Shown in pieces: positions 17,209-24,354 of a DNA stretch of 64,000 bases. The DNA comes from Runella zeae DSM 19591 (GTDB taxonomy: Bacteria > Bacteroidota > Bacteroidia > Cytophagales > Spirosomataceae). The translations under genes and the position numbers were made by a program. Below the pieces are notes generated by a model, which saw only the letters and a program-made list of their open reading frames with translations, was not told the DNA's origin and made no database searches. Positions within the stretch are counted from its first letter, which is position 1. Each line of letters starts with the position of its first letter. Where the stretch lies: positions 1 to 64,000 of the forward strand of contig NZ_AUIF01000046.1 in NCBI RefSeq assembly GCF_000423565.1, given 5' to 3'.

Positions 17209-17469
17209 GTGGGTTTACCTTTCAATACAAAATGACAAATATCTTATACCCCATGGTGCAAAGGTCTACAAAGGCAATTTATTCAACAACACAAAGTTGA
17301 TATTCTACACCGTGATCTGTATCCCAAAGACCTATTCGCAGAATTTGCTTTCTTGATGTTCGTTCACCATGTTAATCATTCTTAAATATTAAACTTGTAC
17401 TCCACAACTTTTTTGAGTTTTATTTTTTAGGTCTAGGAAGACACGGGTTTGACGAGTGGTGATAAAAAT
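17209..17469. other. Gap with no supported gene
   Basis: This stretch holds no gene I can support. An open frame on the plus strand from 17236 to 17385 (about 49 residues, no start codon, ending at TAA) has protein-like composition, including HRDLYPKDLFAEF, and might be a decayed gene fragment, but I recognise no family. Confidence 0.3.
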
Positions 17470-18198
17470 TTATTGATTTAAAAATGTAATGGTACGCGGG
17501 CTAATGTCTTCAAATTTCCAGCCATCAGTTAATCCTGCCGCTTCCAATGCTTCTTTGAGCGGCTCGCTGACAACTTTGAATAATTCCCGACTGATGAAAT
17601 AATCGTGGTATTTATCCAAAACAAAATCGTGAATATCTAATACAGAACCCTTATCAAAAAATTTTATCCTTGTCTTTAAGTAACCATCTTCATTATGAAT
17701 GCCAAGTTCGGTGGCTGATTGTATAATACCACTTTTCCTATCAGCATAAGTACATTTTTCAAAAGTTATTTTGGTTTCTTCGCCTAACTGAAAAATATAA
17801 TAGTCAAATTTTTTGCCTCTGTACATCAGTTTGGCGGGATAAAATTTATGAATAGGGAGATTGAAAGCAGCGATAGTTTCTTTGAACTGTTCTGATACTA
17901 AAAAGCAATAACTCATTGAGTAATGATTGACAACAAACTTATAAATATTGAGTTTTATCCAATCGAATTTCTTTTTTCTTTCGCCATACAATTCCTTCAA
18001 CACAAAATGATCAAAAACAGGTACATCGTCAATAAGAGATGTATTATTGATAGATTTTTCGATGGGTTGTTTAAAAAAATTCTTCGTATCACCACCATCA
18101 GGGATAAACTCAGCCCCTTGCATTTCGGGGGATAAATAGGCAGAAGGATAAATTTTTTGCCCAGTTCCTATTTCGATTTTTAATTGATAAAATTTCAT
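17470..18198 (-). CDS. Imm11-like (DUF1629) immunity protein
   Basis: The 242-residue protein has the pattern seen in the Imm11/DUF1629 family of polymorphic-toxin immunity proteins: a short N-terminal strand (MKFYQLKIE), a central CFLVSEQFKETIAAFNLPIHKFYPAKL segment, then YYIFQL and a C-terminal ISRELFKVVSEPLKEALEAAGLTDGWKFE. Such proteins neutralise a cognate toxin from neighbouring cells. I chose the ATG at 18198 because its ATGA overlaps the stop of the upstream frame, a sign of translational coupling; an ATG two codons upstream is possible. Family assignment is by pattern memory and moderately sure. Confidence 0.6.
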   Translation of the reverse strand: MKFYQLKIEIGTGQKIYPSAYLSPEMQGAEFIPDGGDTKNFFKQPIEKSINNTSLIDDVPVFDHFVLKELYGERKKKFDWIKLNIYKFVVNHYSMSYCFLVSEQFKETIAAFNLPIHKFYPAKLMYRGKKFDYYIFQLGEETKITFEKCTYADRKSGIIQSATELGIHNEDGYLKTRIKFFDKGSVLDIHDFVLDKYHDYFISRELFKVVSEPLKEALEAAGLTDGWKFEDISPRTITFLNQ

Positions 18199-18335
18199 TG
18201 GCAATTGATAGTTAATGAATTGAGAGGATTACCATTTACGCCAGTGGCAGGTGTACCTGTTGCACAAACGCCTACTACCTGTCTTTTAAGGCAACTAATA
18301 TACTTCTTTATGCTTTCGATAGCGTCAATTTTATC
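18195..18335 (-). pseudogene. C-terminal remnant of a gene coupled to the immunity gene
   Basis: An open frame of 46 codons without a start ends in TGA at 18195-18197, overlapping the immunity gene ATG. The residues look like a genuine protein end, with a Lys-rich helix (IESIKKYISCLKRQ) then a Gly/Thr/Asn tail (GTPATGVNGNPLNSLTINC). It is cut upstream by TAA and no longer frame continues it. The position suggests the tail of the partner toxin or secreted effector. I cannot name the domain. Confidence 0.4.
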
Positions 18336-18682
18336 TTACGGCCTCGATAAAGACGAACCTAATCCGCCCCATTGTGGGTAGCAACCACAACGGAGGCGGA
18401 TATAAAAAAGTAAGACCCTTAGGAGAAGTCAGTTATCAACCTAATCTATTTGTTGAATACTAGTCTTTAGATCAAGATTAGCTTATCTGTTTTGCGTCGG
18501 AAATGCAGTCGCTCCATTTTTAGTAAGGTTCATCGTAGCATCAAAGGTCTGGTGAACAAAACTCATTATTGGTAAATTAGTCGGTTTTACAAACCTTTTT
18601 CATGCACAGTTCGTTGTGAAGGTAGATAACAAACAGCCCTCAATAGCCGTTGTAACTATCTCCCAAAAGACAATCAATTGAC
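18336..18682. other. Scrambled gap, no intact gene
   Basis: No intact gene is visible. A plus-strand open stretch ending at TAG (18461-18463) has protein-like composition (SNHNGGGYKKVRPLGEVSY) but lacks a start. Together with the truncated frame on the minus strand it looks like debris from recombination. The last 200 bases before the TetR gene contain no recognisable signal. Confidence 0.3.
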
Positions 18683-19318
18683 ATGGAAAAAGTCGAAAAA
18701 ATTCGAAAAACATACGTTGAGTACGTACTCGAACAAGGGCAAGCTCCCGCTTCTTTTTATGCTTTCGCCAAAAAACTAAAAATGGCGGAAGGTGACTTGT
18801 ACGAGTTTTATACTTCTTTTGAAGCCATAGAAATGGATTTGTGGGTTTCGTTTTTTACGCAAGCCCGCACCACTGCCGAGCAAGACCCTACTTATCAAAA
18901 CTATTCGGTAAGAGAGAAGCTTCTTGCTTTTTACTACACTTGGGTAGAAGTATTAAAGTCAAACCGAAGTTTTGTGGTATATAGTTACCGCAAATTGCCT
19001 CAGCCTGTGGCACCCAAAAACCCCCAGCAACTTCGCCCTTTTAAAGAGGCTTTTCTGACTTATGCCCACGATTTGATGTACGAAGGTCGCGAAAGTCAGG
19101 AGATTATCGCTCGCCCTTATGTGTCTAATCGCTATCCAGAAGCCGTATGGCTCAATACCCTCTATATTTTAGATTTTTGGGTCAAAGATACAAGCCGTAA
19201 TTTTGAACTAACAGACACCGCTATCGAAAAAACCGTCAATACAGGCTTCGATTTGATGGGCCGTTCGATTGTGGATACGGTCGTTGATTTGGCAAAATTT
19301 GTATACCAAAATCGATAA
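18683..19318 (+). CDS. TetR-like transcriptional regulator
   Basis: A TetR-type N-terminal helix-turn-helix is visible at about residues 5-55 (SFYAFAKKLKMAEGDLYEFYTSFEAIEMDLW), followed by an all-helical domain with a RPYVSNRYPEAVWLNTLYILDFW segment near the C-terminus. The 211-residue length is normal. Its stop is two bases from the AarF-like kinase start, so the pair is an operon and the regulator may control it. The ligand is unknown. Confidence 0.8.
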   Translation: MEKVEKIRKTYVEYVLEQGQAPASFYAFAKKLKMAEGDLYEFYTSFEAIEMDLWVSFFTQARTTAEQDPTYQNYSVREKLLAFYYTWVEVLKSNRSFVVYSYRKLPQPVAPKNPQQLRPFKEAFLTYAHDLMYEGRESQEIIARPYVSNRYPEAVWLNTLYILDFWVKDTSRNFELTDTAIEKTVNTGFDLMGRSIVDTVVDLAKFVYQNR

Positions 19319-19320
19319 CC

Positions 19321-20658
19321 ATGAAACAACAAGATAAAATCCCCACCTCCAAAGTAGCCCGCGCTACGCAGTTTTTGAAGACAGGTGCCAAAATCGGTGG
19401 CAATTATCTCAAATACAACGTCAAAAAGATAATTGACCCTAGCATTTCTCGCGATGAGCTTCACCAAGACAACGCCACGGATGTGTATGCTTCGCTGAGT
19501 GAACTCAAAGGCTCAGCGCTCAAAGTAGCCCAAATGCTCAGCATGGATCGTAGCGTATTGCCTCGCCAATACGTAGACAAGTTTCAGATGTCTCAATACT
19601 CTGCGCCGCCACTTTCGGGGCCGCTGGTAGTCAAGACTTTCCGTAGTTATTTTGGCAAAGCTCCCCACGAACTGTACGATACTTTCGATATCAATGCTAT
19701 CAATGCGGCCTCTATCGGGCAGGTGCATCAAGCGTGGAAGTATGGCAAGAAATTGGCGGTAAAAGTGCAATACCCAGGTGTAGCAGATAGCATTAGTTCT
19801 GACCTCAAAATGGTCAAACCTATGGCTGTGACGCTTTTTGGTCTTAACGAAAAAGATGTAGAACGCTATACCGAAGAAGTTGAAAGCAAGCTCTTAGAAG
19901 AAACTGACTATGAATTGGAATTGCGACGTTCAGTTGAGATTTCGGAGGCTTGTCAGCATATCAAGGGGCTTATTTTTCCGAAATATTATCCCGAATTGTC
20001 GTCCAAACGAATTTTGACGATGGATTGGCTCAGCGGGCAGCACCTCAAAGATTTTTTGCAAACGGATCCTTCCCAAGAAGTACGCAATCAGATTGGGCAA
20101 TTGTTGTGGGATTTTTATGATCATCAGGTGCATCACCTCCGTCAAGTACACGCTGACCCTCATCCGGGCAATTTTCTGATGCGCGCCGACGGCACAATGG
20201 GCGTTATTGATTTTGGGTGTGTCAAAGTGATTCCTGATTATTTTTATGACAATTATTTCACCCTCATCAATCCCGATACTATCGAAGATGATGCCTTGGT
20301 TGAAAAGATATTTTATAACTTGGAATTTTTGGTCAAAGAAGATGCGCCACGCGAAAAAGCCCTTTTTACTAACTTGTTCAAGCAAATGATTCGTTTGTTA
20401 GGCAAACCATTTGCGGTCGATGAATTTGATTTTGGCGACCATTCTTACTTCGATACGGTTTATGCTTTTGCCGACGAACTCGCAAAAGTGGAAGAAATTC
20501 GCAATTCGAAAGTAGCGCGTGGTTCTAAAGACGGTTTGTATATCAATCGTACCTATTTTGGGCTTTACTCCATGCTCAACGAACTAGGAGCCAAAATACA
20601 CACTACTCGCCCTGATTGGCTACGTAGCAAAAAACAATTGAGCTCTGTCGAAGCTTAA
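19321..20658 (+). CDS. ABC1/UbiB/AarF-family atypical kinase
   Basis: Characteristic motifs are present: the KxGQ-like start region (SELKGSALKVAQMLSMD, where the family normally has KxGQ), LAVKVQYPGV with the ATP-binding lysine, DYELELRR, and the catalytic HADPHPGNFL with VIDFGCVK as the metal-binding loop. The family supports quinone synthesis or membrane lipid processes; substrates are poorly known. At 445 residues it is slightly shorter than UbiB and has no obvious C-terminal membrane anchors. It is translationally linked to the preceding TetR gene. Confidence 0.88.
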   Translation: MKQQDKIPTSKVARATQFLKTGAKIGGNYLKYNVKKIIDPSISRDELHQDNATDVYASLSELKGSALKVAQMLSMDRSVLPRQYVDKFQMSQYSAPPLSGPLVVKTFRSYFGKAPHELYDTFDINAINAASIGQVHQAWKYGKKLAVKVQYPGVADSISSDLKMVKPMAVTLFGLNEKDVERYTEEVESKLLEETDYELELRRSVEISEACQHIKGLIFPKYYPELSSKRILTMDWLSGQHLKDFLQTDPSQEVRNQIGQLLWDFYDHQVHHLRQVHADPHPGNFLMRADGTMGVIDFGCVKVIPDYFYDNYFTLINPDTIEDDALVEKIFYNLEFLVKEDAPREKALFTNLFKQMIRLLGKPFAVDEFDFGDHSYFDTVYAFADELAKVEEIRNSKVARGSKDGLYINRTYFGLYSMLNELGAKIHTTRPDWLRSKKQLSSVEA

Positions 20659-20666
20659 TAGTCAGG

Positions 20667-20699
20667 AGATGAGTAGGTTTTTATTTTTCCTACTCATCT
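20667..20699. terminator. Terminator between AarF and lactonase-like genes
   Basis: AGATGAGTAGG at 20667-20677 and CCTACTCATCT at 20689-20699 form an 11 bp perfect stem with an AT-rich loop. It lies between convergent genes and overlaps the last codons of the minus-strand gene. Confidence 0.6.
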
Positions 20700-22208
20700 T
20701 TCCTTTAAGGCTTCAAAGACGGGATAAGTGCTGCCTGATTTGCTCATAATCCCCAACTCTCCGATCGTGCGGAACATCGTAACCGATGCCACTTCTGTAT
20801 GTGCTAGGTGTGACAAAAGCTTGGCAGTCCATTCTTTGGCAAAAGCTGTAGATTGACGCTTATCTATCTGGTTTTCAATCGATAAAACCATGTCGGCGGC
20901 CTGAGTAGCGTAAGGGTTAGCTCTTCTGCAAAGGGCTATAAAAGAAATATGAACGGGTTTTTGATAAATGTTGTACGCACTCTCCACCAAGTATTTTACC
21001 GTTTCGGTGTTTTCGAGTAACGAGAGTTCATCAAACGCATGTTCTTGAGGGTCAAATGAGCAGCTCACAAAATCTGCTTCTCCTGCCTCAAATCGGTTAC
21101 GATTCAATTCCGTAAAATTATAATCTGTCCCGATTCCGATTTTTACCCCAAAAAGCTGCGTTTTGAGTTGGGGAATGTAATCAATAAGTGATTGAGAAGT
21201 TACTAGTTTTCGTGCTGACAACAACAGCAAATGCTTGATATGTAGCCTGTTTTGCTGCATTACTCCTATAAAATCAGCCAGTTGAGATTCAAAATCCTCA
21301 TTCAAAGTCACCACCACTTCCAGCGGCAACCCTAAAAGCAGCGCTTTTTCGGCTTGGTCTGAAAGATAAGAAATCCAATCTTTTTCAAAAAGAGTCAAAT
21401 CAACCCGATAATGACTTAGCTTCAAAGTTTTGAGTAGTTCAACGCTCTCAGCCGACAATTCGTCTGTTTCGATAGCCGCTGCAATCCCCACATTCACCGC
21501 TTCTTGTCGTGACATTGATTTTTGAGGAGCGACCCCGCTTTGCGGTTGTTTGTTTTCTGTTGCCAACCGAAAACTAACGCGCTGCCATACGGTATCGCCT
21601 TGCTGCAATTGAACAGGAAATGGCTCAGACAAGGGTGTACAAAAAGTTTTGTAAGAAGCGTCACCCCAATTGCGCTGGTCTTCTGTCTGAAATATATCTC
21701 CCTCACAATCAACCTTATATACACACCCGTTGGCTGCTTGCCATTGCATGGATTGAATATCCAAAAAAGGGTCTTGTGGTGAAATGTAGCGCGGGAAATG
21801 AGTAGCTGTAGAAGCACCACTTGGGTGAAAAATCGTAACAGGTTGCTCAGCTATGCCTTCAATGGGATGGAGAATACAAAAACCGGCTCGATTTTTTCTT
21901 AGAGACTGTAAGGCTTTTCCTTCAATGTTGAATACAATAGTGCCATTTTCATGCCCTTCGATAATAGCTTTCCACTCAAAAACAGGCACTTGATTTTTAT
22001 CTATATTGTAAGACAAGTAGGATATTGAAAAGTGATTTTCTTGAGTATCTATCTTTTCCTCAATGATTTGAGTCGCAAAAGTCCCCCAATTATGATCGCG
22101 TAAGGCAAAGTAAATCATTCTTAATACTTCAGTCCCTTCGTGGGTGATTTGCCGAACAAACCCGTTTTGGTAGAGAAGTCGAAAAGGCCCTGCTTGTAAA
22201 AATGGCAT
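20694..22208 (-). CDS. D-apionate lactonase-like protein (ApnL family)
   Basis: The N-terminal 200 residues show a beta-rich pattern I associate with ApnL: AGPFRLLYQNGFVRQITHEGTEVLRMIYFALRD HNWGTF, NRAGFCILHP, TIFHPSGASTATHFPRYISP, and GDIFQTEDQRNWGDASYKTFCTPL. The second half resembles a TIM-barrel-like region with VVTLNED and SFDPQEHAFDE. ApnL hydrolyses D-apionolactone in apiose catabolism. At 504 residues the length is near that expected. No other apiose genes lie nearby, so the role is uncertain. It has no signal peptide. Confidence 0.65.
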   Translation of the reverse strand: MPFLQAGPFRLLYQNGFVRQITHEGTEVLRMIYFALRDHNWGTFATQIIEEKIDTQENHFSISYLSYNIDKNQVPVFEWKAIIEGHENGTIVFNIEGKALQSLRKNRAGFCILHPIEGIAEQPVTIFHPSGASTATHFPRYISPQDPFLDIQSMQWQAANGCVYKVDCEGDIFQTEDQRNWGDASYKTFCTPLSEPFPVQLQQGDTVWQRVSFRLATENKQPQSGVAPQKSMSRQEAVNVGIAAAIETDELSAESVELLKTLKLSHYRVDLTLFEKDWISYLSDQAEKALLLGLPLEVVVTLNEDFESQLADFIGVMQQNRLHIKHLLLLSARKLVTSQSLIDYIPQLKTQLFGVKIGIGTDYNFTELNRNRFEAGEADFVSCSFDPQEHAFDELSLLENTETVKYLVESAYNIYQKPVHISFIALCRRANPYATQAADMVLSIENQIDKRQSTAFAKEWTAKLLSHLAHTEVASVTMFRTIGELGIMSKSGSTYPVFEALKER

Positions 22209-22278
22209 CGTAAAAAATTATTGGTTTAGATGCTGCGAAGATAAAAAACTAAAACGACTTCCAAGTTTTTATAAGCTA

Positions 22279-22551
22279 GACTTTCCAAGTTTTGAATTCG
22301 CAGTAACCAATCTTGGAAAGTCTGCGACCTTGACTGACTTTCCAAGTTTTGAATTCTGAGTAACCAAACTTGGAAAGTCTCTGACCCTGACCGACTTTCC
22401 AAGTTTTGAATTCTGAGTAACCAACCTTGGAAAGTCTCCGTCCCCTCACCGACTTTCCAAGTTTTGAATTCGCAATAACCAACCTTGGAAAGTCTCCGAC
22501 CCTGACTGACTTTCCAAGTTTTGAATTCGCAATAACCAAACATGGAAAGTC
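22279..22551. repeat. Five tandem 57-58 bp units, each a 44 bp palindrome
   Basis: Units start at 22279, 22336, 22393, 22451 and 22508. Each is 44 bp, begins GACTTTCCAAGTTTTGAATT and ends CTTGGAAAGTC (CATGG in the last), so its arms pair over 11-14 bp. Spacers of 13-14 bases (pattern TCYGACCCTGACY) are themselves similar. A degraded copy of the left arm lies at 22254-22270. Related palindromes occur between 51.9 and 54.4 kb. The array fills the gap between the lactonase-like and SRPBCC genes. It is not CRISPR: spacers are short and nearly identical. Confidence 0.9.
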
Positions 22552-22555
22552 TAAA

Positions 22556-22990
22556 TCAGGGTTGTTCGACTCTGGTTTTGAGTGCTTGATTCATTTTGAC
22601 AAAGTTGTTACGAGTCTCACTCCCGATTTGTTTCAAAATAAGCGAGCTCAATAAACCCGAAAAATTTTCGCCATGAACAAGATTTACTTGGTTTGGGGAT
22701 ATTTCTTCGATTTCGAAGTAATGATGCCCATCAAAAAGACCTTTTATCCAAAGCGATCCCAGCCAATCAAAGTATCGGTTGGGTATGACACTTAACACTT
22801 TCGGCGTAAACACGATGGTTTTTGCGCCATTTTGTAGGGTATTTTTGAGCTTTGTTCCCGCTTGAAGTTGTCCTTCACTTTGTACGATAAATGGATTCCA
22901 GACAGCGTAGTTTCCTAAATCAGAGAGGATATTCCAAACTTTTTCTTTGGAAGCATTGATGATGATTTCGGTTCTAATTGTGTGTTTCAT
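22556..22990 (-). CDS. SRPBCC-family (START-like) protein
   Basis: The 144-residue protein begins with the START/Bet v1-like pattern TEIIINASKEKVWNILSDLGNYAVWNPFIV and continues through a beta-sheet cavity fold (GTKLKNTLQNG, FDWLGSLWIKGLFDGHHYFEIE). Such proteins bind hydrophobic ligands; none is assigned. It lies 87 bases downstream of the Crp-family gene on the same strand and may be co-transcribed. The stop lies four bases from the palindrome array. Confidence 0.87.
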   Translation of the reverse strand: MKHTIRTEIIINASKEKVWNILSDLGNYAVWNPFIVQSEGQLQAGTKLKNTLQNGAKTIVFTPKVLSVIPNRYFDWLGSLWIKGLFDGHHYFEIEEISPNQVNLVHGENFSGLLSSLILKQIGSETRNNFVKMNQALKTRVEQP

Positions 22991-23077
22991 GACTGCAACA
23001 TTTTGTTTTAATGATGTTGCAAAAGTAGTGTGCCTTAGGCGCTCCTTCCATTAACAATTGTAAAGAAATGAGCCCTC

Positions 23078-23659
23078 CTAGCGTTTTTGTTGCGCAAGGC
23101 GATTGCGGATGCGGCTCATCGATACGGGCGTCATTCCCAAATAAGAAGCGATAATGTGATGCGGTACGCGAAGCAATAAATCGCCGTTTTGTTCGACAAA
23201 CTTTGCGTAGCGTGCTTCGGGGCTATCTAATAGAAAGGAAGACAAAATCTGCTGCGCATTGATAAAACGCTGTTCGGCTATTTTACGAGTGAGGATATTA
23301 AATTTGGGTAGAGTTTCATACAATTCATTCATTTTTTGGTGGGTAATCACCAATAAATCAGTTTCTTCCAAGGTCTCTAGGGATTGAATACTCGGAGCTT
23401 GGCGTAAAAAACTGTCGTAACTACTCGCAAACAGGTTTTCGCGAAAAAGATAAGCCGTGATTTCGTCACCGTCATTTTCATAAAAAAGGCGCAACATCCC
23501 TTTGTTGATAAAATAAAGTTCGTTGGCTATTTGTCCGTGCTTGACAAGCGGAAACTTGCGGGGCACTTGTTTAAACACAAATGCACTTTCCAAGATTGAT
23601 TTTTCGCGGTCGGAGAGCGTCACAAATTGAGCGACTAGATGATGTAAAGCGTCAAACAT
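23078..23659 (-). CDS. Crp/Fnr-family transcriptional regulator
   Basis: An N-terminal cyclic-nucleotide-binding-like fold (FPLVKHGQIANELYFINKGMLRLFY, GDEITAYLFRENLFASSYDSFL) precedes a C-terminal helix-turn-helix (VPHHIIASYLGMTPVSMSRIRNRL). No iron-sulphur cysteines are present, so it is not an Fnr-type oxygen sensor. The length of 193 residues is typical of Bacteroidota Crp-like regulators that sit next to one target gene, here probably the SRPBCC gene. Confidence 0.9.
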   Translation of the reverse strand: MFDALHHLVAQFVTLSDREKSILESAFVFKQVPRKFPLVKHGQIANELYFINKGMLRLFYENDGDEITAYLFRENLFASSYDSFLRQAPSIQSLETLEETDLLVITHQKMNELYETLPKFNILTRKIAEQRFINAQQILSSFLLDSPEARYAKFVEQNGDLLLRVPHHIIASYLGMTPVSMSRIRNRLAQQKR

Positions 23660-23882
23660 AGAAGGTTGTAAAGGGCATATGTATTTATTGCATCTTAAAT
23701 GTAAGTGGTTTTAGATAAAGCCAAAATAAAAGCTTTTATTAGACCTCATTTTAGTCCTAAAAAAGTGATATTGTTGATAATCAATACATTATACTTTTTA
23801 AAGAACTTGCTGTATTCCCTCAACAAATTTAGGGGGTTTGTAGCACTTCTATTCTCTAAAATTGTACTATTTTAAGTGTGTA

Positions 23883-23914
23883 TTTGGTCTATTGTTGTAT
23901 TATTCCGAACTTTG
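23883..23914 (+). promoter_or_regulatory. Promoter-like element before a 51-codon frame
   Basis: TTTG at 23883-23886 is 20 bases from GAACTTTG at 23907-23914, matching TTTG-N20-TAnnTTTG except for the first base of the -7 box. It lies 26 bases before the ATG at 23941. Confidence 0.4.
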
Positions 23915-23940
23915 CATAAATTTATTAACCAATTACGACC

Positions 23941-24096
23941 ATGAACACACTTAATTTTGAGCATATTATTGGTTATTTTCATAACCTCAAATTGTCGAGC
24001 TTATTCCGACATATCAACACCTTCATAGCACGTCACCCCACCATCTTTGAAGCCTTGACTCGCACGGGTCAGCCTTTTGGAGGTAAAGTTTGCTAA
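23941..24096 (+). CDS. Possible 51-residue protein, unknown
   Basis: The frame starts with ATG and ends in TAA, encoding 51 residues with ordinary composition (starts NTLNFEHIIGYFHNLKLSS, ends GQPFGGKVC). It has no membrane segment or known motif. Support comes from a promoter-like element 26 bases upstream and a 16 bp hairpin shortly downstream, within an otherwise gene-free 690-base gap. Conservation cannot be judged here. Confidence 0.35.
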   Translation: MNTLNFEHIIGYFHNLKLSSLFRHINTFIARHPTIFEALTRTGQPFGGKVC

Positions 24097-24110
24097 TGCT
24101 TTGCAGGAAT

Positions 24111-24149
24111 TTAGACATTCTAAATTGTCAAAAAATTTAGAGTGTCTAA
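24111..24149. repeat. 16 bp imperfect palindrome
   Basis: TTAGACATTCTAAATT at 24111-24126 faces AATTTAGAGTGTCTAA at 24134-24149 with a single T-G pair and a seven-base loop. There is no T tail on the plus strand. The stretch from 24150 to 24354 holds no further feature I can support beyond being the PL8 gene leader. Confidence 0.6.
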
Positions 24150-24354
24150 TCCTATAGTTAATCATCGCTACTTATTGGCTCACAAGATAAACCCTACCTA
24201 TCTAAGAGCAAAGAACTGGTTTTCAAAAGTCGTGATACTATTCCGACATTTTTTTGATGTTTTTCTGGCTTATATTTCAAACTTCCACCAAAGGCCAGGT
24301 TAGAAAAAGAGTAGACATCACTTTTTTTAGTCTATCTTCTTCACTCTTTAATTT

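Noticed and set aside
17236-17385. Open plus-strand stretch of about 49 codons
   Set aside because: It has protein-like composition but no start and no recognisable family, so it is mentioned only as part of the gap.
22226-22543. Minus-strand reading frames of 87 and 105 residues across the repeat array
   Set aside because: They only translate the tandem repeat, giving periodic peptide copies with no other coding sign.
22279-22551. Possible CRISPR array (regularly spaced repeats)
   Set aside because: The repeats are palindromic and the 13-14 base spacers are nearly identical to each other, and no cas genes are near. It is a tandem palindromic repeat.
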